Shown here: piece by piece, positions 27,326 to 31,967 of the stretch
Position numbering within the stretch: the first letter of the stretch is position 1
How the letters are laid out: every line of letters starts with the position of its first letter
DNA from: a virus
Direction: 5' to 3' (one strand)
Length of the DNA: 31,967 nt
Virus record (IMG/VR): IMGVR_UViG_3300036403_000012
Span: 1-31,967 of that record
The notes under the pieces: generated by a model
The model's input: only the letters and a program-made list of their open reading frames with translations
What the model was told of the DNA's origin: nothing
The model's database searches: none
Program-made: the position numbers and the translations under genes

Positions 27326-28032
27326 TGGCACGCAGCCCCTACGAGATGACCCGAGCCGCCGGCTTCCCGATGCCGGCCGCACCGCAGCAGCCTTCGGCCA
27401 ACGTGCCGCCACCCGGCCTCGTGCCAGACGAGATCCGCAGCATGATGGAGGAGGAGGCGCGCAACAAGGAAGCGGAGCGCGCGGCCTACCAGGAGCAGAT
27501 CGGCGCCCTGCGCAACCTACAGGCGGGCGCCACCGAGCGCTTCGCCGCGGCCCGTGCGCCACAAGAGGGCGCCCTCGGCGTGCTCGGCGAACGTGCGCAG
27601 ACGCTCGAGGGCGGCGCGGCCATGATGCAAGGGCAGGCCGCTCGCGAGCAAGCGCAGGCCCGCGCTATGCAGGCCCCCGGCGCCATTCTTGGCGGCCAGA
27701 TCGGCGCTGCGACGGCGGAGGGCATGGGCGCGCTTGAGCAAGAGGCCGCAGCGCGTCAAGCGGCGTACCTGCGAGGCGTGCAGCAGCTCGGCGCCGGCCT
27801 TATGAGCGAGGCCGAGGAGCGCCGTCTTATCGAGCAGGAGCAGATCCGCGACATGCAGGCGCGCTTCCTCGCGGCGCAGCGCATCGCGGCAGGCCAGCAG
27901 GAGCGCGCGGCGGCGTCGCGCCAGCAGCAAATGGGCGCCATGTACCAGCTCGGTGGAACGATCCTCGGCGCCGCGGTCGGCGGCCCCACCGGCGCGGCCA
28001 TCGGTGGCAAGGTCGGCGGCTCTCTCGGTTGA
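27325..28032 (+). CDS. Putative ejection protein 2 with C-terminal glycine zipper
   Basis: ATG 27325 shares its A with the preceding TAA (TAATG). The 235-residue product starts with a Pro-rich part, then Ala/Gln/Glu-rich helices (about 36-75, 100-200), and ends with G-G-T-I-L-G-A-A-V-G-G-P-T-G-A-A-I-G-G (about 211-229), a glycine zipper that can pack in membranes. Together with its neighbours it forms a set of internal virion-like proteins. The function is inferred from composition and gene order. Confidence 0.62.
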   Translation: MARSPYEMTRAAGFPMPAAPQQPSANVPPPGLVPDEIRSMMEEEARNKEAERAAYQEQIGALRNLQAGATERFAAARAPQEGALGVLGERAQTLEGGAAMMQGQAAREQAQARAMQAPGAILGGQIGAATAEGMGALEQEAAARQAAYLRGVQQLGAGLMSEAEERRLIEQEQIRDMQARFLAAQRIAAGQQERAAASRQQQMGAMYQLGGTILGAAVGGPTGAAIGGKVGGSLG

Positions 28033-28040
28033 GGTAACAC

Positions 28041-29867
28041 ATGGCAAACGGTTTCATGTCCCCCGTACCATCGCCGCTCGACTTCGATCCGACGCGCGGC
28101 TACTCGCCGACCATGCCGATCCTCGGCGCGGGCCCGATGGCCTCGACGATGCCGGCGGCCGGTCCATCCATGTCCGTGCTCGGCGCGGCCCCGGTCGACC
28201 TCGCGGCGCTCGAGCTCCCGCGACCGGGCGAGGCCCGCGCCCCGATGCCGCCGCCGGCCCCTCGCGCCGTGCCCCTTGCACCGGCCCTTGCGCAGTTCGG
28301 CATCGGCGCCCCGCCGGCCGCCCCAACGGAGGCCCCTGCCGGCCCCGTAACGCCTCCCGCAGCCGCCGCCGCCCCTGCGCCAGCCGCCGCGCCCCAAACG
28401 CGCGCCATGGCCCGCCCAGGCGCCGCAGCGGGCGGCGTTCCGGACTCGTTCATGGGCGTGGACCTGACGGGCGCAAAGAAGGCGCTTGCGGACTACCAGC
28501 GCGAGCTCCCGACCACCGAGATCGGGCGCATCGAGTACGGCGTGCGCGCAAAGGCCGCGGACATCGCGAAGGGCACCGCGGCGCGCGTCGGCGAGGAGCA
28601 GGCCGCGCAGGTGCAGACGCTCGAGCAGGCGCAAGAGGCCGAGCGCGTGGCGCAGGCCGGCCAGGCCGAGCTTGCATCGCAACGGGCAGAGCAGGCGCGC
28701 ATCGAAGAGGAGAACGCGGCCATCGAGCGCGAGCGCCGCCGCCAGCTCGTCGAGGAGACAACCTCCAAGCTCGACGCGGCAAACAAGGCGCTCGACGAGT
28801 CGAAGATCGACATCGAAGCCGCTTACGGCGGCGCCGCTGGCCGGATCTTCGCGGGCCTCGCCGTGGCCCTTGGCTCGTTCGGCGCATCGCTCACGGGCGG
28901 GCCCAACTACGCCATGCAGCTCGTGAACCAGCGCATCGACCGCGAGATCGACGCGCAAAAGACGGAGCTCGAAAAGAAGAAGGGCAAGGTTACGCAGCTT
29001 GGCCAGCTCCTCCAGCGCAACGAGGCGCTCCTCGGCGACGCGGAGCAGGCGCGGCGGCTCGCGAAGGCGCAGACGCTTAAGGCCCTCGCCGACGACGTGG
29101 AAGCGCGCTCGAAGGGGCGCGCGATGGCCCCGCAGCAAGCGGCAGCGCTGCAAGACCTCCGCAGCCGCCAGGCCGCTACCATGAGCGAGCTCGAGATGGG
29201 CGTGGCGCAGACCACTGCGGCGCGGCAGATGGTCGGCGCACAGGAGCGGCAGGCCGCGCGCATGGCCGCTGGCGCCGCTCGTGCCCAAGCCGCAAAGGAC
29301 GCCCGCGAGCTCCAGATGTTCGCGGACAAGGAAGCGATCAAGGCGACCTTCGCAAACCGTGGCCCCGAGGCCGCGGCAAAGCTCGCTGATCAGACATCGG
29401 CGCTCGCAACGAAGCTCATCGACAAGGACTTTTCGGCCGCGGCGGGCAACTACCTGGACATCGCGTCGCAGGTCGGAATCGACCCGATGACCGGGCAGAG
29501 CACGGGCAAAGATCCGCGTGGCCTCGGCCTCGTGAACCTCGGCGTGCTGACGCCGGAAGGCCGCATCAACCGGCAGGCAACGGACGCGCTCGCCGAGCGC
29601 ATGGCCAAGAGCTTCGGCGGCGTCGTGACCGACAGTGACCGCGAGGCCGCGCGCAAACTCCTCAAGGGCGCGGGCACGGTGGAGGACATCCAGCGCGGGA
29701 TCTACGCCTACGGCCAGGCCATCGGTCGCAACATGCGCACGCTTCAAGCCGGCAACCCGGTGGCCTACGACACGATGGCCGAGCGCATGCCGCTACTCCG
29801 CGAGGCCGCGGCCATCGGCCAAGCCCGCGACGTGCAGCGCGCCGCAGGCTTCAAGGCGGTGCGCTAA
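28041..29867 (+). CDS. Putative ejection protein 3 (608 aa)
   Basis: ATG 28041 follows GAGG (28031-28034). The protein has a Pro/Ala-rich N-terminus (about 40-130), long charged helices (about 150-258), then a Gly/Ala-rich hydrophobic hairpin-like stretch, G-R-I-F-A-G-L-A-V-A-L-G-S-F-G-A-S-L-T-G-G-P-N (about 265-290). Next comes I-D-R-E-I-D-A-Q-K-T-E-L-E-K-K-K-G (about 300-316) and more helices. I recall this G-A-x-L-T-G-G-P-N then I-x-R-x-I-x-A-Q-K block from phage internal proteins. The C-terminal 120 residues appear more compact. It probably belongs to a DNA delivery channel. Confidence 0.65.
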   Translation: MANGFMSPVPSPLDFDPTRGYSPTMPILGAGPMASTMPAAGPSMSVLGAAPVDLAALELPRPGEARAPMPPPAPRAVPLAPALAQFGIGAPPAAPTEAPAGPVTPPAAAAAPAPAAAPQTRAMARPGAAAGGVPDSFMGVDLTGAKKALADYQRELPTTEIGRIEYGVRAKAADIAKGTAARVGEEQAAQVQTLEQAQEAERVAQAGQAELASQRAEQARIEEENAAIERERRRQLVEETTSKLDAANKALDESKIDIEAAYGGAAGRIFAGLAVALGSFGASLTGGPNYAMQLVNQRIDREIDAQKTELEKKKGKVTQLGQLLQRNEALLGDAEQARRLAKAQTLKALADDVEARSKGRAMAPQQAAALQDLRSRQAATMSELEMGVAQTTAARQMVGAQERQAARMAAGAARAQAAKDARELQMFADKEAIKATFANRGPEAAAKLADQTSALATKLIDKDFSAAAGNYLDIASQVGIDPMTGQSTGKDPRGLGLVNLGVLTPEGRINRQATDALAERMAKSFGGVVTDSDREAARKLLKGAGTVEDIQRGIYAYGQAIGRNMRTLQAGNPVAYDTMAERMPLLREAAAIGQARDVQRAAGFKAVR

Positions 29868-31967
29868 TGCCTGACGTGTTCGTCCGCACCCCAGCCGGCG
29901 AGATCCTGCAAGGGCCCGAGGAGAACCTCGCGCAACTCCAGGCGTCGGTGCCGGGCGCCGTCCCGCTCACGCCGCAAGAGGCGGACGCCGAGCTTGCCAA
30001 AGCGCGCATGCGCGAGGAGGAAGGCGGCCTAACGGGCGCGGCCAAGCAGTTCGTCGCTTCGGCCGTCGAGGGCGGCACGATGCTGCCCATCGTTCAAGGC
30101 ATGGAGCGCGCCTATGGCCGCCTCACAGGCGGCGACAAGGGCGAGCAAGAGGCCATCGAGCGCATGCGGATCCGCGAGCAGGAGCAGCAGGCCGCAGCCT
30201 TCGCAGGCTCGGCCGTGGGCTTTGGCGCGGGCGTCTTCACGGGCGCAGCGGAGACGGGGGCGCTCGCGCGCATCGGCACCGCGGGCGCACGCAAGGTGAT
30301 GGAGTATGGCGCCAAGGCAGCCGAGAAGGCTACGGCCCGCATGGCCGAGGACAGCCTAAAGCGCGCGATCAAGGGCGCAGCGGCGCGAGGAGCGACGGAA
30401 GGCGCCCTGCTCGGCGCCGGCCAGCTCACGAAAGACCTCGTGCTCGACGAGAACATCACGTTCGAGCTCGTGACCGAGCGCCTCATCGGCGGCGCGCTTC
30501 TCGGCGGCGCTGGCGGCGCTGCGTTCGAGGGCCTCGGCGCAGCCGCAGCCAAGGCCGCGCAGAAGGTCGGCGCCGAGAGCGTGGGCGCCATGGTCGGCGC
30601 GGGCCTCGGTGGCGCGATGGGCGGCATCCCGGGCGCCATCGGCGGCGGCATCGTGGGCAAGAAGGCCGGCGCGTTCCTCGGCCGTTCGGCGGCCGCTGGC
30701 GAGCGCGCAGCGATCCAAGAGCTCGCAGACCGCGAGGCCCGTGCGACGGCCGAAGCGACGGGCAAGGTCACGCGCCGCGACATGACCGCAGCCGAGCGCC
30801 GCGCCGTGCTCGACGCGGACCAGGAGGAGCTCCTGAGCCGCCAGGCGCTGCGCGAGGAGGAGCTCGGCGGCGGGCTCGACTCGGCGGAAGCCGAGCTCCA
30901 GCGCCAGCGTGCCGCGGAGCTCGAGCGCATGCAGCGGGAAAACTTCGCGGCCGCGGACAACATGGCCCCGCGCGTCGAAGAGCTCGCGCGCATCATGCAG
31001 GACGAAAACAGCGAGCTGGCGCGTCAAATGCGTTCGCGCCTCGCGACGGCCGAAAAGGACATGGACGACATCGCCCGTGGCATCGGCGACTTCCGCGAGG
31101 GCCTCATGGCCAAGGCCATGAAGGGCTACCAAGCCGCCTACGAGGGCGTCACGGGCGGCGCCAAGATCCGGCAGGTGCAAAAGCTCGCGGCCGAGCTCCC
31201 GGCCGAAGAGGCCGCATCCTTCGTGAACGTGGCGCGCGAGCGCATCACGCAGGAGCTCACCACGTTCGCCGATGCGCTTGAGCGCGACGTGGCCGGCTTC
31301 CCCGGCATCAAGGGCGCGTTCACCAAGCAGGTCGAGCAGCTCCGCAAGGCCGCAACGGGCGTGCAGCGCGTAGCGTTCGAGGCCGAGCCCGCGAAGGCCC
31401 TGGCCGAGATCCACAACCTCGGCGATCGCGCCAAGCGCGAGCTCGACCGCGTGCTCGCCAAAGGCCCCGGTGGCACCGCAACGCTCGACGAGCGCGATTT
31501 CTTCCGTCGGCTCACGCGCGAGGACGGCGCGACCGGGCTGCGCTCCGCGCTCACCGACGAAGCCGTGTTCGGCGAGGGCATCGCGGCGCTTCAGAGCGAG
31601 GTGAACCAGGCGTGGCGCAAGAGCATTAACGAGCTCAAAGACACGTCGCGCCGCTACATGCGCGAAGGGCTCGACCCCAACGAGCTCGACCCGTTCCTCG
31701 TGGACCAGATCGTCGACCCGTCGAAGATCATCCCGCAGATCAAGGCCATCGGCACGCCCGAGCAAGCCGCAAACCTCGAGACGCTGCGCCGCTTCGTGGA
31801 GTCGCAGAAGCGCTTGCAGCGCGTCGCGGCCGAGCGCTTTGACCTCTCGCCGCGCCAGCGCGAGCGCGTCATGGCGAGCCTTTCGGCGCTCGACAAGATG
31901 GGCACCGAGCTTCAGCGCGCATCGGTGGCGAGTCAAACGCTCGAGGCGGCCCGCTTCCTAAAGCAAG
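29867..31967 (+). CDS. Putative large ejection protein 4 (3' truncated by window)
   Basis: ATG 29867 shares its A with the preceding TAA. The frame stays open to the right edge, giving 700 residues without a stop. It opens with a V-R-T-P-A-G-E segment, then two Gly/Ala-rich hydrophobic regions (about 110-135 and 207-272), the second with repeated G-G-A and G-x-x-x-G spacing including G-L-G-G-A-M-G-G-I-P-G-A-I-G-G-G. Long charged helices follow. A transmembrane glycine zipper in a large helical protein at this point suits the largest component of a podovirus ejectosome, as with T7 gp16-type proteins. No transglycosylase motif is seen in the visible part, though one could lie beyond the edge. 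Confidence 0.68.
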   Translation, partial: MPDVFVRTPAGEILQGPEENLAQLQASVPGAVPLTPQEADAELAKARMREEEGGLTGAAKQFVASAVEGGTMLPIVQGMERAYGRLTGGDKGEQEAIERMRIREQEQQAAAFAGSAVGFGAGVFTGAAETGALARIGTAGARKVMEYGAKAAEKATARMAEDSLKRAIKGAAARGATEGALLGAGQLTKDLVLDENITFELVTERLIGGALLGGAGGAAFEGLGAAAAKAAQKVGAESVGAMVGAGLGGAMGGIPGAIGGGIVGKKAGAFLGRSAAAGERAAIQELADREARATAEATGKVTRRDMTAAERRAVLDADQEELLSRQALREEELGGGLDSAEAELQRQRAAELERMQRENFAAADNMAPRVEELARIMQDENSELARQMRSRLATAEKDMDDIARGIGDFREGLMAKAMKGYQAAYEGVTGGAKIRQVQKLAAELPAEEAASFVNVARERITQELTTFADALERDVAGFPGIKGAFTKQVEQLRKAATGVQRVAFEAEPAKALAEIHNLGDRAKRELDRVLAKGPGGTATLDERDFFRRLTREDGATGLRSALTDEAVFGEGIAALQSEVNQAWRKSINELKDTSRRYMREGLDPNELDPFLVDQIVDPSKIIPQIKAIGTPEQAANLETLRRFVESQKRLQRVAAERFDLSPRQRERVMASLSALDKMGTELQRASVASQTLEAARFLKQ

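Noticed and set aside
27756-29747. 663-codon open frame on the - strand
   Set aside because: It lies opposite two well-supported + strand genes. Its product is Arg/His/Leu-rich without domain signatures, as expected for an antisense frame of GC-rich genes with G/C third positions.
30356-31936. 526-codon open frame on the - strand at the right edge
   Set aside because: The + strand frame from ATG 29867 is open through the whole region, coupled to the gene before it, and has meaningful glycine-zipper and helical segments. The - frame is its shadow.

Overview
The window is one arm of a tailed dsDNA bacteriophage genome of high GC content (roughly two thirds G+C by eye, most codons ending in G or C). 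All supported genes lie on the + strand and are packed head to tail. About 25 neighbouring gene pairs share a 4-nt ATGA or GTGA stop/start overlap, so translation is probably coupled along long mRNAs. I see no integrase, excisionase, partition gene, tRNA, rRNA, CRISPR array or insertion sequence. The host cannot be named; codon use only suggests a GC-rich bacterium. The order portal, scaffold, major capsid protein, connector, large beta-rich neck/tail protein, then four Ala/Gln/Gly-rich proteins, with no tape-measure, tail-tube or sheath gene, suggests a short-tailed (podovirus-like) virion.

Layout. (1) 1-3129: end of an upstream gene, then a lysis-like block: small membrane proteins, a short lipoprotein-like ORF, three small ORFs including a DUF6496-like and a DUF5872-like basic protein, and a glucosaminidase-type endolysin with a cationic aromatic C-terminal helix. 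(2) 3130-6267: a strong sigma70-type promoter with an adjoining palindrome drives two micro-ORFs. A long RNA hairpin follows, then an ERF-family single-strand annealing protein, a RecB/Cas4-like PD-(D/E)XK nuclease, a zinc-finger protein, a protein with an SSB-like acidic tail and a DUF6321-like protein, closed by a clear TTCG-loop terminator. (3) 6293-10868: a small Cro/XRE-type HTH protein, then a run of short ORFs, many carrying CxxC zinc-ribbon motifs, plus a tandemly duplicated ATPGPW (Ea22-like) pair. (4) 10869-14057: replication module: a phage O/DnaT-like initiator with a candidate origin inside its coding sequence, a DnaB-type helicase, a RusA-like resolvase and two small ORFs. (5) 14058-14339: the longest non-coding stretch (282 nt), with a GC-rich hairpin, an alternating CG tract that forms the spacer of a candidate promoter, and a purine tract. 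(6) 14340-31967: small terminase, GNAT-like protein, a nested overlapping ORF, large terminase, portal, scaffold, major capsid protein, two small head genes, connector, a beta-sandwich protein, a 1131-residue neck/tail protein and four putative ejection proteins, the last running off the right edge.

How it works together: the annealing protein and nuclease form a two-component recombination system beside initiator, helicase and resolvase. The right half makes and fills the capsid and supplies proteins probably delivered into the host with the DNA; the left end supplies lysis functions. The most interesting non-genic signals are the lambda-like intragenic origin candidate (11267-11372), the CG-tract promoter and purine tract before the terminase genes (14174-14273), the hairpin that sequesters the capsid gene's ribosome binding site (19660-19702), and the triple-frame overlap at 15072-15250.
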